DNA of 42,124 nt, taken from NCBI GenBank assembly GCA_003599485.1, contig QZKM01000046.1:1-42124 (forward strand), given 5' to 3'. Origin of the DNA: Gammaproteobacteria bacterium (GTDB taxonomy: Bacteria > Pseudomonadota > Gammaproteobacteria > SURF-13). The notes below the pieces were generated by a model. The model made no database searches. It saw only the letters and a program-made list of their open reading frames with translations, and was not told the DNA's origin. Below are positions 24,273-33,148 of this stretch, in pieces. Each line of letters opens with the position of its first letter. The stretch's first letter is position 1. The position numbers were made by a program, and so were the translations under genes.

Positions 24273-26671
24273 TCGGGCGCATCGAGGCCTTTCTGCGGCG
24301 CGTGCGCCGGAGCTTGAGCCGCAGCGAATGGCTGGCGCGCCTGCTGCGGCTGCCGCTGTCGAGGGGAACCGAAACCGCCCCCGGTCTGGTCATGATCCAA
24401 ATAGACGGGCTGGCGCAGCGTGAGCTGGAACGCGCGCTGAAGTCGGGCGAGATGCCTTTTTTGCAACGGCTCATCAAGCGCGAGCACTACCGGCTGCACC
24501 GCCTCTATGCGGGCGTACCGGCGGCGACCGCCGCCTTCCAGGGTGAACTGTTTTACGGCGTCAAGGGGGCCGTGCCGGGCTTCAACTTCATGGAGCGCGC
24601 ATCGGGACGCCTGGTGCGTATGTTCGAACCGGCCGCCGCCGCGCGCGTCGAGCGCGAGCTTGAAGCCAACGGCGGCGAACCCTTGCTACAGGGCGGCAGC
24701 GCCTACGTGGACAACTACACCGGCGGCGCGGCGGAGCCTCACTTCTGCCCTTCCTCCCAGGGCTGGGGGCCGGCGTTGCGCGAAGCCAATCCCCTGGCCG
24801 TAGCTTTTCTCATCCTCAGCAACGCGTACAGTTTCCTGCGCACCACCGTACTGCTGGTGCTGGAACTGGCGCTCGCGCTGGTGGACTGCGTGCGCGGCCT
24901 GATCAGCGGCCAGGACGTGCTCAAGGAACTGAAATTCGTCCCCACCCGGGTGGTGATCGCCATCCTGCTGCGCGAGCTCGCCACCATCGGGGCGAAGATA
25001 GACGTGGCGCGCGGCCTGCCCATCGTCCATCTGAATTTTCTCGGCTATGACGAACAAGCCCACCGGCGCGGGCCGTCCTCGCGCTTCGCCCACTGGACCC
25101 TGAAGGGAATTGACGACGCCATCGCCCGTATCTGGCGCGCGGCGCACCGCTCCGCGCGCCGTCACTATGACGTCTGGGTTTATTCCGATCACGGCCAGGA
25201 GCACACACAGCCTTATGACAAGACGCACGGCCGGAGCTTCACCGAGGCCGTGGCCGGCGTGTTCGCCCAGCACGAGGGCGGTGCGATGCGCTACCGGTCA
25301 AACGGACAACGTGGAATTCAGATGCAACGGGTGCGGCTGGCTGGCGGCAAGTGGATCCAACGTTTGCTCCCGGTGGACACCCTGCATCAAGAAGAACCGG
25401 AAGGCCCGTCCCTGACCGTGGCGCCGCTGGGGCCGGTGGCGATGATCTATTATGAGCGGGAAGTGGCGGCGGCGGAGCGCGCCGCTCTGGCGCGCGCGCT
25501 GGCGGAGCAGACCCAGGCGCCGCTGGTGCTGATAAAAGACGATCCGGGCCGCGCCCGCGCCTGGAGCGAGGCGGGGGAGTTCGTCCTGCCGCAGGACGCC
25601 GCCCGCGTGCTGGGAGCCGATCACCCGTTTCTCACCGAGGCGACGCAGGATCTCATCGCCCTGTGCCACCACCCCGACGCCGGCGACTTTCTTGCCTGCG
25701 GCTGGCGCGCGGGCAGCCCAGCCCGCAGTTTTGCCATTGAAAACGGCGCGCACGGCGGTGCGGGGCCTGATGAGACCCGCGCCTTTGCGTTGCTGCCGCG
25801 GGACATCCCGCTGTCTTCGAACGGACGCGATTATCTCAGACCCGGCGATTTGCGCCATGCGGCGTTGCAGTTTCTTGGCCGCAGCGAGATCAAAATCATC
25901 AGGGCGCCGAGGCGCGATACCGCGCGGACGCTGCGCGTCATGACCTACAACGTGCACAGTTGCATCGGCATGGACGGCAAGCTTTCTCCCGAGCGCATCG
26001 CGCGCGTGATCGCACGCGGCGCGCCGGACATCGTGGCCCTGCAGGAGCTGGATGTGGGGCGGGCGCGCACCGAGGGCATGGATCAGGCCCATCTGATCGC
26101 GCGCTGCCTGGAGATGGATTTCCACTTTCACCCGGCGCTGCATCTCGAAGAGGAACGCTACGGCGACGCCATCCTGACCCATCTGCCGATGCGCCTGGTG
26201 AAGGCGGGGCCGCTGCCGGGGCTGGCCGGCAAGCTCGTTCTTGAACCGCGCGGCGCGTTGTGGGTGGCGATAACCGTGGATGACACGGAGATTCAGGTGC
26301 TGAATACCCACCTCGGCCTGCTGCCGCGCGAACGCCGGGCGCAGGCCGAGGCGCTGCTCGGCCCTTCGTTTCTGGCGCACCCGGATTGTCAGGGGCCGGT
26401 CATCGTGTGCGGTGACTTCAATGCGCTGCCGGCCTCACGGGTGTGCCGGCGCTTGCGCGAGCGGCTCCACGACGCGCAGATCGAGCTGGGCCGGCGCCGG
26501 CCCAAGGGCACGTTTTTCGGACGCTTTCCCACCGCCCGCATTGATCACGTGTTTGTGAATGACCGCTTCGTGGTGGCCGACGTCGAAATTCCGGACTCGG
26601 AGCTGGCGCGCGTGGCCTCCGACCATCTGCCCTTGATCGTCGAGGTGAATCTGTTACCGTCGCGCTTTTGA
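24269..26671 (+). CDS. Fusion of alkaline-phosphatase-superfamily and EEP phosphodiesterase domains
   Basis: An 800-residue fusion. Residues about 30-560 form an alkaline-phosphatase-superfamily domain (MIQIDGLAQRELE; YAGVPAATAAFQGELFYG with a candidate Thr nucleophile; FLGYDEQAHRRGP; YSDHGQEH), with a hydrophobic stretch near 178-212. Residues about 570-800 form an endonuclease/exonuclease/phosphatase domain (MTYNVHSCIGMDG, IVALQELDVG, NTHLGLLPRERR, VCGDFNALP, RIDHVFVN, ASDHLPLI). Both parts keep the expected metal-ligand motifs, so both may hydrolyse phosphoesters; a lipid head group or phosphoglycan substrate is inference. The start is GTG 24269, inside the glycosyltransferase stop. Confidence 0.88.
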   Translation: MIGRIEAFLRRVRRSLSRSEWLARLLRLPLSRGTETAPGLVMIQIDGLAQRELERALKSGEMPFLQRLIKREHYRLHRLYAGVPAATAAFQGELFYGVKGAVPGFNFMERASGRLVRMFEPAAAARVERELEANGGEPLLQGGSAYVDNYTGGAAEPHFCPSSQGWGPALREANPLAVAFLILSNAYSFLRTTVLLVLELALALVDCVRGLISGQDVLKELKFVPTRVVIAILLRELATIGAKIDVARGLPIVHLNFLGYDEQAHRRGPSSRFAHWTLKGIDDAIARIWRAAHRSARRHYDVWVYSDHGQEHTQPYDKTHGRSFTEAVAGVFAQHEGGAMRYRSNGQRGIQMQRVRLAGGKWIQRLLPVDTLHQEEPEGPSLTVAPLGPVAMIYYEREVAAAERAALARALAEQTQAPLVLIKDDPGRARAWSEAGEFVLPQDAARVLGADHPFLTEATQDLIALCHHPDAGDFLACGWRAGSPARSFAIENGAHGGAGPDETRAFALLPRDIPLSSNGRDYLRPGDLRHAALQFLGRSEIKIIRAPRRDTARTLRVMTYNVHSCIGMDGKLSPERIARVIARGAPDIVALQELDVGRARTEGMDQAHLIARCLEMDFHFHPALHLEEERYGDAILTHLPMRLVKAGPLPGLAGKLVLEPRGALWVAITVDDTEIQVLNTHLGLLPRERRAQAEALLGPSFLAHPDCQGPVIVCGDFNALPASRVCRRLRERLHDAQIELGRRRPKGTFFGRFPTARIDHVFVNDRFVVADVEIPDSELARVASDHLPLIVEVNLLPSRF

Positions 26672-26748
26672 TCTGTATCAAAGTCCACGGCGGCGGCCTG
26701 CGACATGATTGCGCGACGGATTCCCGCACCAGACCCGGAGAACAGGCC

Positions 26749-27021
26749 ATGAAAATGCAACAAATCCTTGACATCGCCCGCGCCCGGGGGCTCCAGCCAG
26801 GCCGGCTCGGCAAGACCGGGCTTGTGCGGGCGATTCAGCGCGCCGAAGGCAACTTCGATTGCTACGCCACCGCCTATGACGGCGTGTGCGACCAGCACCA
26901 GTGCCTGTGGCGCGAAGACTGCTTCGCCGCCGCATGCCGCCCCGCGGCGCCGGTGCGGAAACGCTTAAAGCCGCGCGCCAAGCCGCTGCTCACCCGCAAG
27001 AAAAAGCCCGCCTCCATCTGA
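26749..27021 (+). CDS. Small SAP-like, cysteine-containing protein
   Basis: A 90-residue protein. Residues about 4-35 (QILDIARARGLQPGRLGKTG) look like a SAP-type helix-extension-helix, which often binds DNA. Then comes a conserved-looking block with cysteines (NFDCYATAYDGVCDQHQCLWREDCFAA) and a basic tail rich in Lys and Arg. Function unknown; a small nucleic-acid-binding protein is a fair guess. ATG 26749 follows GGAG. It lies 5 bp before the membrane-protein gene. Confidence 0.7.
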   Translation: MKMQQILDIARARGLQPGRLGKTGLVRAIQRAEGNFDCYATAYDGVCDQHQCLWREDCFAAACRPAAPVRKRLKPRAKPLLTRKKKPASI

Positions 27022-27026
27022 CCCGC

Positions 27027-27692
27027 ATGGCGCCGATGCTGTTCCGGCGCGGACGTATCCCGCTCTGGATCAAGATTTCCTGCACCCTGTTCGTCGCCGT
27101 GCTGGCGCCGCTGTACTGGACCCATCATGGGCCGGCGAATTTTCTGTGGGCCTCCGATATCGCACTCCTGGTCATGGTAATCGCCCTGTGGCGCGAGAGC
27201 CGTCTGCTCGCCAGCATGATAGCGGTCGCGGTGCTGCTGCCGGAGCTGTTGTGGAACCTGGACTTCTTCAGCCGCCTGCTCGCCGGGCGCGACGTGATCG
27301 GCTGGGATGCGACCGGTTACATGTTTAATCCCGCGCAGCCGCTGTGGCTACGCGCTCTGTCGCTGTTCCACGTGTTCCTGCCGCCGGTGATCGTGTTCAT
27401 GCTCTACCGGCTCGGCTACGACCGGCGCGCCTTGCCCGCGGCGGCCACGCTGTGCTGGGTGGTGCTGCCGGCCACGTACCTGCTCACGGACCCGGCGCAG
27501 AACATCAACTGGGTATTTGGGCCGGGTGAGCCGCAGACCCTGCTGCCTCCGCTGGCCTATCTTGCGGGCTTGATGCTCCTGTTCCCCTTGATCGTCTACC
27601 TGCCCACGCACTGGGTGTTGAAAAAGGCATTTCCGGAGCAGGGGGCAGGTTCATTGCCATTTCGCGCCTCGCGTGATAAAAGGCCACTGTAA
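27027..27692 (+). CDS. Polytopic membrane protein of unknown function
   Basis: A 221-residue protein with about six hydrophobic helices (KISCTLFVAVLAPLYW; WASDIALLVMVIALW; SMIAVAVLLPELLW; ALSLFHVFLPPVIVFMLY; AATLCWVVLPATYLLT; LAYLAGLMLLFPLIVYL). It has conserved-looking polar sites (NLDFFSRLL, DPAQNINWVFGPGE). No named family is recognised. ATG 27027 is preferred because it starts just before the first helix. It lies 23 bp upstream of the oxygen-sensor gene. Confidence 0.75.
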   Translation: MAPMLFRRGRIPLWIKISCTLFVAVLAPLYWTHHGPANFLWASDIALLVMVIALWRESRLLASMIAVAVLLPELLWNLDFFSRLLAGRDVIGWDATGYMFNPAQPLWLRALSLFHVFLPPVIVFMLYRLGYDRRALPAAATLCWVVLPATYLLTDPAQNINWVFGPGEPQTLLPPLAYLAGLMLLFPLIVYLPTHWVLKKAFPEQGAGSLPFRASRDKRPL

Positions 27693-27715
27693 CCCCTGCG
27701 ACCCTGGAGCAAGCC

Positions 27716-29950
27716 ATGACCCTTCCGGACGAAGCCGTTGCCGCTCTGGCCCGGGAGACCGGGATTGACGCGCAGGAGATCGCCCGGCGCAAGGCGTTCC
27801 TGGAGTTTGGTGAAACCGACGTCAAGTTGCTCACGGAATTGCACGCGCGTTTGCAAGATGTGGCGCGGCGGTTCGTGGACGACTTTTACGCCCATCTCCT
27901 CAAGTTCGATGAAACCCGCCGTTTCATCTCCGATCCTTCCACCCTTGAGCGCCTGAAGCAGTCCCAGGCGGCCTACTTCGACAGCCTGACCGCGGGTGAC
28001 TACGGCCACGAATACATACTCCGCCGCCTGCGCGTCGGCGTCGCCCATCAGCGCATCGGGCTCGAACCCAAGTGGTACATCGGCGCCTACAGCAAGTACC
28101 TCACCGGGCTGCTGCCCGAGTTGTGGCGTTTGCTCGGCGGCGACCCGGACAAGTTTCTCGCCACCTACCACGCGCTGCAGAAGATCGTGTTCCTGGACAT
28201 GGGGCTTGCCCTCGACACCTATATCCAGACCGACCGGCGCGCCATCCTCGGCCTCAGGCGCTACGCCGAGGATATCATTGCGAGCCTTCCCGCCGGCCTG
28301 GTGGTCGTGGACCAAGAGCTCAAGGTGCTGAGCGTCAACCGTCCTTTCCGCGAGATGTTCGGACTGAATAATGGAGAAGACGTCTCCGGACGTGAACTCG
28401 AAGACATCCTGCCGCTGCCCAATCTGCGGCAGCAGATGCAAGCCGTTCTCGCCAGCGGAATGGCCTTGCACGGCATTAATGCCGAACTGGGCGAACGACG
28501 GTTGCGTCTGACCATCGCCGGAACCCGCCTTGCGGAAGCCCACCAGTTGCTTTTGATGCTGGAGGACGTCAGCGAACACGAAACCCAGGCGCAACGCATC
28601 GAGCAGCTCGCCTTCTATGACCCGCTGACCGGGCTGCCCAACCGGGCGCTGTTCATGGATCGCCTGAAACAGGTATTGGCCGAGGCCGAACGGCGGGGGC
28701 AGCGGGTGGCGATCCTGTTCATGGACCTCGACCGCTTCAAGGAAATCAACGATACCCACGGGCACGCCGTCGGCGACCAGGTGCTCTCCGAGGTCGCGCG
28801 GCGCTTCAAAGGCGTGTTGCGCCAGGCGGACACCCTGGCCCGCTTCGGCGGGGATGAGTTCGTCATCATCGCCGGCGAGGCCGACCAGGCGTCCGCGGTC
28901 CACGTCGCCGAACGTTTGCAGCAAACGCTCGGCGACCCCATTGCGGTGAAAGGACGGCCCTTTTCTCTGGGGACGAGCATCGGTATCGCCTTCTATCCCG
29001 AGGATGGAGCCTCGTCCGATGAATTGCTCAAACAGGCCGACATCGCCATGTACCGCGCCAAGGCGGCGGGCGGAGGCTATCGCTTCTACCGGCCGGAGAT
29101 GAGCGCGGGGCTGGCCAAGCGCCTAGAGCTTGCCGGCCGACTGAGCAACGCCCTGAAGGCGGGTCAATTGCAGCTCCATTACCAGCCTATCGTGAATCTC
29201 CGGACAAAAACCATCTCCGGGGCCGAAGCCTTGTTGCGCTGGAACGATCCCGAACGAGGCTGGGTGGAGCCGAAGGAATTTATCCCGATTGCCGAGGAGC
29301 GCCGCATGATGAGGGCGATCGGAGAGTGGGTGTTGCAGGAAGCCTGCCGCCAGTTAAAAACCTGGCAGGCGGCCGGCCTGCGTTTCCCCGGACGGCTCGC
29401 CGTCAACAAGGCCTGGCAGGAAACCGGCCTGAATCTATCCGGAAGGCTCGCCGTCAACATCGCCGCCCAGCAGCTGGAAGAATCCGAGTTCGTCGGCAAG
29501 GCGCGGGTCATCGTGCGCGCGGCGGGCCTGACGCCCGATTGTCTTGCGCTGGAGCTTACCGAAAGCGGACTGATGGCGAATGCGGAGCGGGCGATTGGAA
29601 TGATGGAGGCCCTGAAAACGGCGGGGTTTGCGCTCTCGATAGACGATTTCGGCACCGGCTATTCGTCGCTGACCTATCTCAAACGCCTGCCGGTGGACAA
29701 GCTCAAGATTGACATCTCCTTTGTACGCGACATGATCAATGACAGCAATGACTACACCATCGTCGCCACCATCATCGCCATGGGGCGCACCCTCGGCCTC
29801 AAGACGCTGGCCGAAGGCGTGGAAGAAGCGGCGCAGGCGGAAGCGTTGCAAGCGCTGGGCTGCGATGAAGCACAGGGGTATTACTTCGGCTACCCCGAGC
29901 CGGCTGAAGTCTTTGCGCAAAAATGGCTCAAAACGGACGTGTCCGGCTGA
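27716..29950 (+). CDS. Globin-coupled GGDEF-EAL protein (c-di-GMP turnover)
   Basis: A 744-residue sensor. Residues about 15-175 are a globin-sensor (protoglobin-like) domain with H111 as likely haem ligand (RVGVAHQRIGLEPKWYIGAY), suggesting oxygen sensing. A PAS-like segment (about 185-290) follows, then GGDEF with intact GGDEF (378-382) and an RxxD product-inhibition site (369-372). Last is EAL (EAL at 504-506, DDFGTGYSSL). Both c-di-GMP synthesis and breakdown may be possible. Unusually, 17 residues of the EAL domain are tandemly duplicated (548-564 and 565-581), repeating the strand with the metal-binding Asn. ATG follows GGAGCAAGCC. Confidence 0.93.
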   Translation: MTLPDEAVAALARETGIDAQEIARRKAFLEFGETDVKLLTELHARLQDVARRFVDDFYAHLLKFDETRRFISDPSTLERLKQSQAAYFDSLTAGDYGHEYILRRLRVGVAHQRIGLEPKWYIGAYSKYLTGLLPELWRLLGGDPDKFLATYHALQKIVFLDMGLALDTYIQTDRRAILGLRRYAEDIIASLPAGLVVVDQELKVLSVNRPFREMFGLNNGEDVSGRELEDILPLPNLRQQMQAVLASGMALHGINAELGERRLRLTIAGTRLAEAHQLLLMLEDVSEHETQAQRIEQLAFYDPLTGLPNRALFMDRLKQVLAEAERRGQRVAILFMDLDRFKEINDTHGHAVGDQVLSEVARRFKGVLRQADTLARFGGDEFVIIAGEADQASAVHVAERLQQTLGDPIAVKGRPFSLGTSIGIAFYPEDGASSDELLKQADIAMYRAKAAGGGYRFYRPEMSAGLAKRLELAGRLSNALKAGQLQLHYQPIVNLRTKTISGAEALLRWNDPERGWVEPKEFIPIAEERRMMRAIGEWVLQEACRQLKTWQAAGLRFPGRLAVNKAWQETGLNLSGRLAVNIAAQQLEESEFVGKARVIVRAAGLTPDCLALELTESGLMANAERAIGMMEALKTAGFALSIDDFGTGYSSLTYLKRLPVDKLKIDISFVRDMINDSNDYTIVATIIAMGRTLGLKTLAEGVEEAAQAEALQALGCDEAQGYYFGYPEPAEVFAQKWLKTDVSG
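29357..29458 (+). repeat. 51-bp tandem duplication within the EAL domain
   Basis: Units 29357-29407 and 29408-29458 encode KTWQAAGLRFPGRLAVN and KAWQETGLNLSGRLAVN. Ten of 17 residues are identical. Both end with the same 15-base string GGCTCGCCGTCAAC preceded by a purine. The copies have diverged, so this is not an assembly stutter. Confidence 0.9.
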
Positions 29951-29989
29951 GCTACGGCTTCAAATTCTGGAACAGCGTTGCGGGTGAGT

Positions 29990-30065
<76 letters not shown>

Positions 30066-30240
30066 AAATCTAAACAGTTGTGTTGCCGTCCCTGGCGCAA
30101 CGGCAGAGTTTTTCTACACACCAGCCAGGCCATCCATGGCCTGTCGTTCGCCGCTTCGCGGCTCACCCCATCTGAGCTACCGCCCCAAATCTAAACAGTT
30201 GTGTTGCCGTCCCTGGCGTAACGGTATCAGAATGTGTGCA
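30066..30240 (-). repeat. Repeat with partial tRNA-Ala copy and hairpins
   Basis: Upstream of tRNA-Ala, the tRNA's acceptor strand and D-arm start recur at 30161-30186 (minus strand GGGGCGGTAGCTCAGATGGG, then GTGAGC). They pass into GCCGC-GAA-GCGGC (30150-30162) and the stem at 30124-30145 (GACAGGCCAT/ATGGCCTGGC). The segment just upstream of the real tRNA (from CCGTCCCTGGCG to AAATCT) is also repeated, with one change. The hairpin module matches that at tRNA-Arg. Confidence 0.8.
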
Positions 30241-30318
30241 TTGTAACATCGCCCAACCCGCGATTCCATCATCCCGCCGCCGTTGGCGTCGCGCGAGCTG
30301 TTCCAGTACCCTTAAGGC

Positions 30319-30999
30319 ATGAACGAAACGCACATCAGCATCATCCTCCCCACGCTCAACGAGGCCGATGGTATCGTGGACACCTTGCATCCCCTGCAAG
30401 TATGGCGCATGCGTGGACATGAAATCATCATGGCGGACGGCGGCAGTGATGACGCCACCGTTACGCTGGCCGGGCCTTGGGTGGACAAGGTCATACGCAG
30501 CGGGCGCGGGCGAGCTGTGCAGATGAACGCCGGTGCGCGCGCCGCACGGAGCGACATTCTGCTGTTTCTGCACGCCGACACGCAACTGCCGCCGGACGCG
30601 GATGCGCTTATCCTCGACGCCCTGCAAGCTCGCGCCTGGGGGCGTTTCGACGTGCGGCTGTCCGGCGCGCACCCGCTGCTGCGCGTGGTGGAAACATTGA
30701 TGAACTGGCGCTCGCGCCTCACCGGCATCGCCACCGGCGATCAGGCCCTGTTCGTGCGCCGTGGCCTGTTTGAGAAAATCGGCGGATTCCCGCAGATTCC
30801 GCTCATGGAAGACATTGCCCTCTGCCGCAAGTTAAAAAAGTATGGCCCGCCGCTGTGCCTGAAACAGCGCGTGCTCACCTCCAGCCGCCGCTGGGAGCAA
30901 CACGGTATTCTGCGTACGGTCTGGTTGATGTGGCGTCTGCGGCTCGCGTATGCGCTGGGCGCCGATCCGGCGCAACTCGTAAAAAGCTATTACAAATGA
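30319..30999 (+). CDS. GT2-type glycosyltransferase (TIGR04283-like)
   Basis: A 226-residue GT-A glycosyltransferase: ISIILPTLNEADGIVDTL at the N-terminus, the metal-site region DILLFLHADTQLP and FDVRLSGAHPLLRVVE. It matches the family annotated as rSAM/selenodomain-associated transferase 2, or arsenosugar-related glycosyltransferase. The usual radical-SAM partner is not in the window. It overlaps the next gene as ATGA; the two families are commonly paired. Confidence 0.88.
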   Translation: MNETHISIILPTLNEADGIVDTLHPLQVWRMRGHEIIMADGGSDDATVTLAGPWVDKVIRSGRGRAVQMNAGARAARSDILLFLHADTQLPPDADALILDALQARAWGRFDVRLSGAHPLLRVVETLMNWRSRLTGIATGDQALFVRRGLFEKIGGFPQIPLMEDIALCRKLKKYGPPLCLKQRVLTSSRRWEQHGILRTVWLMWRLRLAYALGADPAQLVKSYYK

Positions 31000-31634
31000 C
31001 GCCTCAAACCTTTTCCCACGATGGCGTGATTCTTGTCTTCGCCAAGGCGCCCGTCGCTGGCGAAGTAAAAACCCGTCTGATTCCCGTGCTCGGCGCACAA
31101 GGCGCGGCGCGTCTGCATGAGCAACTGGCGCGGCGCTGCATCACCGAAGCCTCCGCTGCCGCGCTTTGCCCGGTGCAACTCTGGTGCGCGCCGGATACGG
31201 CGCATCCCTTTTTCGTGCAATGCCAAAAGGAGTTCGGTGTCAGCCTGCACACACAGCAGGGAGCCGATTTGGGGGCACGCATGGCGCACGCCTTGAGCAC
31301 GGCGCTCAGCCGCGTCTCCTGCGCTGTGATTATCGGCACCGACTGTCCGGATTTGACGGCGCATGATTTGCGCGCGGCGTTAGACGCGCTGCGGCAAGGG
31401 TATGATGCGGTATTAGGCCCGGCCGAGGACGGCGGTTATGTGTTGCTCGGCCTGCGCCGGGCCGCTTTGGAACTGTTTGAAAATATCCCGTGGGGCACGA
31501 GGCAGGTGCTGGATGTCACACGCGCGCGCCTGAAACGGTTACAATGGCGCTGTCATGAATTGCCCGCGCGCCGGGATGTGGACCGGCCGCAAGACCTTGA
31601 GCATCCGCCAGTCCAGAATCTACTTCGTTCCTGA
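30996..31634 (+). CDS. Small glycosyltransferase/nucleotidyltransferase-like protein (TIGR04282-like)
   Basis: A 212-residue protein with VILVFAKAPVAGEVKTRLIP at the start, VIIGTDCPDLTAHDL and LGPAEDGGYVLLGL. These mark the rSAM/selenodomain-associated transferase 1 family, with a fold like MobA/CofC nucleotidyltransferases. It is paired with the preceding transferase through overlapping ATG/TGA and probably works in the same uncharacterised pathway. Its stop overlaps the mog start by one base. Confidence 0.88.
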   Translation: MTPQTFSHDGVILVFAKAPVAGEVKTRLIPVLGAQGAARLHEQLARRCITEASAAALCPVQLWCAPDTAHPFFVQCQKEFGVSLHTQQGADLGARMAHALSTALSRVSCAVIIGTDCPDLTAHDLRAALDALRQGYDAVLGPAEDGGYVLLGLRRAALELFENIPWGTRQVLDVTRARLKRLQWRCHELPARRDVDRPQDLEHPPVQNLLRS

Positions 31635-32170
31635 TGGAATCCTCTCCGGCACGCATCGGCATCGTCACCGTCTCCGACCGCGCGAGCAGCGGCGTTTATC
31701 AGGACCTTGGAGGGCCCGCGATACGCAAGGCGCTGGAGAAAATCCTCGCCACGCCGTGGCAGGCGCTGTCGTGCGTGATTCCCGACGAGCAGCCGGTGAT
31801 TGAAGAAACGCTGAAGAATTTATGCGACATGCAGGGCTGCTGCCTGGTGGTCACCACCGGCGGCACCGGCCCCGCGCCGCGTGACATCACGCCGGAGGCG
31901 ACGGAGGCGGTGTGCGACAAGATACTGGACGGCTTCGGCGAACAGATGCGCGCGGTGTCGTTGAAGGCCGTCCCGACCGCGATACTGTCGCGCCAGATCG
32001 CGGGCATCCGCGGCAAGACGCTCATCATCAACCTGCCGGGCAAACCCTCCTCCATCAACGATTGCCTGCACGCGGTATTCCCCGCCGTGCCCTATTGCAT
32101 AGACCTCATCGGCGGGCCGTATCTGGAAACCCACCCCGATGTGCTCACCGCCTTCCGCCCCAAGAAATAA
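31634..32170 (+). CDS. mog: Molybdopterin adenylyltransferase Mog
   Basis: A 178-residue protein. IGIVTVSDRASSGVYQDLGG, VTTGGTGPAPRDITPEAT and INLPGKPSSINDCL are the MoaB/Mog signatures, and the fit is closer to E. coli Mog than to MoaB. It adenylates molybdopterin before molybdenum insertion. No other molybdenum-cofactor gene is visible. Start overlaps the upstream stop (TGATG); psd follows after 5 bp. Confidence 0.93.
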   Translation: MESSPARIGIVTVSDRASSGVYQDLGGPAIRKALEKILATPWQALSCVIPDEQPVIEETLKNLCDMQGCCLVVTTGGTGPAPRDITPEATEAVCDKILDGFGEQMRAVSLKAVPTAILSRQIAGIRGKTLIINLPGKPSSINDCLHAVFPAVPYCIDLIGGPYLETHPDVLTAFRPKK

Positions 32171-32175
32171 ACGCA

Positions 32176-33138
32176 ATGATGCCTGCTGATTTTTTCAGAA
32201 CACTGCCCCAATACTTCATCCCGCAGCATCTTTTGTCCAAGCTCATGTACGTCCTCACCCGCTGCCGGCTGCGGGTTTGGAAGGAGTGGCAGATACGCTG
32301 GTTCATCCGCCGTTACGGCGTGGACATGAGCATCGCCGCAGAACCCGATCCGCTGGCATATGAAAACTTCAACCATTTTTTTACACGCGCGCTGAAACCG
32401 GACGCGCGCCCTATTGTAAATGGCGCGCATGACATCGCCTGCCCGGTGGACGGCGCAGTGAGCCAACTAGGCGCGATTCAGGACGGACGGATTTTTCAGG
32501 CCAAGGGACACACGTTCGGCCTGGAGGATTTGCTGGGTAACTCCATCGAACGGGCCGCACCGTTTCGCAACGGCCAGTTCGCCACGCTCTATCTCTCGCC
32601 CAGGGATTATCACCGCATCCACATGCCGCTGGACGGACGGTTGCGTGAGATGATTTACGTGCCGGGCCGCCTGTTCAGCGTGAACGCGCGCACCACCTCG
32701 GTGGTACCCGGTTTATTCGCGCGCAACGAGCGCGTGATCGCCCTGTTCGACACCGGCGCCGGACCGATGGCGCTGGTGCTGGTGGGCGCGCTGTTTGTCG
32801 CCAGCATCGAAACGGTATGGTCGGGACCCGTCACGCCGCCGTTCGGCCGCTTCCGGCATCCTGTGCCGGGCAGGACGCCCCAATGTCGCGGGCGCAGGGA
32901 TGCGCAGGAGCGACCCTCCCGCGACACTAGTGCATCCCTGCACGTCGGAAAAACGATACGGCAGTGGGATTATCAAAACGAAAATATCCGCCTTGAACGC
33001 GGCGCGGAGATGGGGCGCTTCAACATGGGCTCGACGGTGATTGTGCTGTTCGGCCCGGGCCGCAGCACTTGGCGCCCCGGCCTTAATGCCGACATGGCGG
33101 TACGGATGGGGGAACTGCTGGGCAAGATTAAAAATTAG
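32176..33138 (+). CDS. psd: Phosphatidylserine decarboxylase Psd, with inserted repeat
   Basis: A 320-residue proenzyme that self-cleaves to form a pyruvoyl group and makes phosphatidylethanolamine. The triad is present: D92 (CPVDGAV), H149 (DYHRIHMP) and S286 (NMGST, cleavage site). In E. coli the His-Ser distance is 107 residues; here it is 137. The excess lies after VTPP, about residues 223-258, an Arg/Pro-rich segment unlike the family, encoded by a palindromic repeat (about 32842-32948). The reading frame is kept. ATG 32176 or the adjacent ATG 32179 may start the protein. Confidence 0.94.
   Translation: MMPADFFRTLPQYFIPQHLLSKLMYVLTRCRLRVWKEWQIRWFIRRYGVDMSIAAEPDPLAYENFNHFFTRALKPDARPIVNGAHDIACPVDGAVSQLGAIQDGRIFQAKGHTFGLEDLLGNSIERAAPFRNGQFATLYLSPRDYHRIHMPLDGRLREMIYVPGRLFSVNARTTSVVPGLFARNERVIALFDTGAGPMALVLVGALFVASIETVWSGPVTPPFGRFRHPVPGRTPQCRGRRDAQERPSRDTSASLHVGKTIRQWDYQNENIRLERGAEMGRFNMGSTVIVLFGPGRSTWRPGLNADMAVRMGELLGKIKN
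32842..32948. repeat. Palindromic repeat element inserted in psd
   Basis: Contains two interleaved perfect inverted repeats: TGTCGCGGG (32884-32892) with CCCGCGACA (32918-32926), and GCAGGGATGC (32894-32903) with GCATCCCTGC (32932-32941). The right part, CCTCCCGCGACACTAGTGCA onward, recurs in rseB (35579-35608) with three changes in about 30 bp. Outer boundaries are approximate. Confidence 0.75.
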
Positions 33139-33148
33139 CAGCTAGTGG

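Noticed and set aside
27596-28924. Minus-strand open frame of 442 codons antisense to the globin-GGDEF-EAL gene
   Set aside because: No recognisable motifs; all sensor and catalytic motifs lie on the plus strand.
32176-33138. psd as a pseudogene broken by the repeat
   Set aside because: The insertion keeps the frame, and D92, H149 and S286 remain with normal sequence on both sides.
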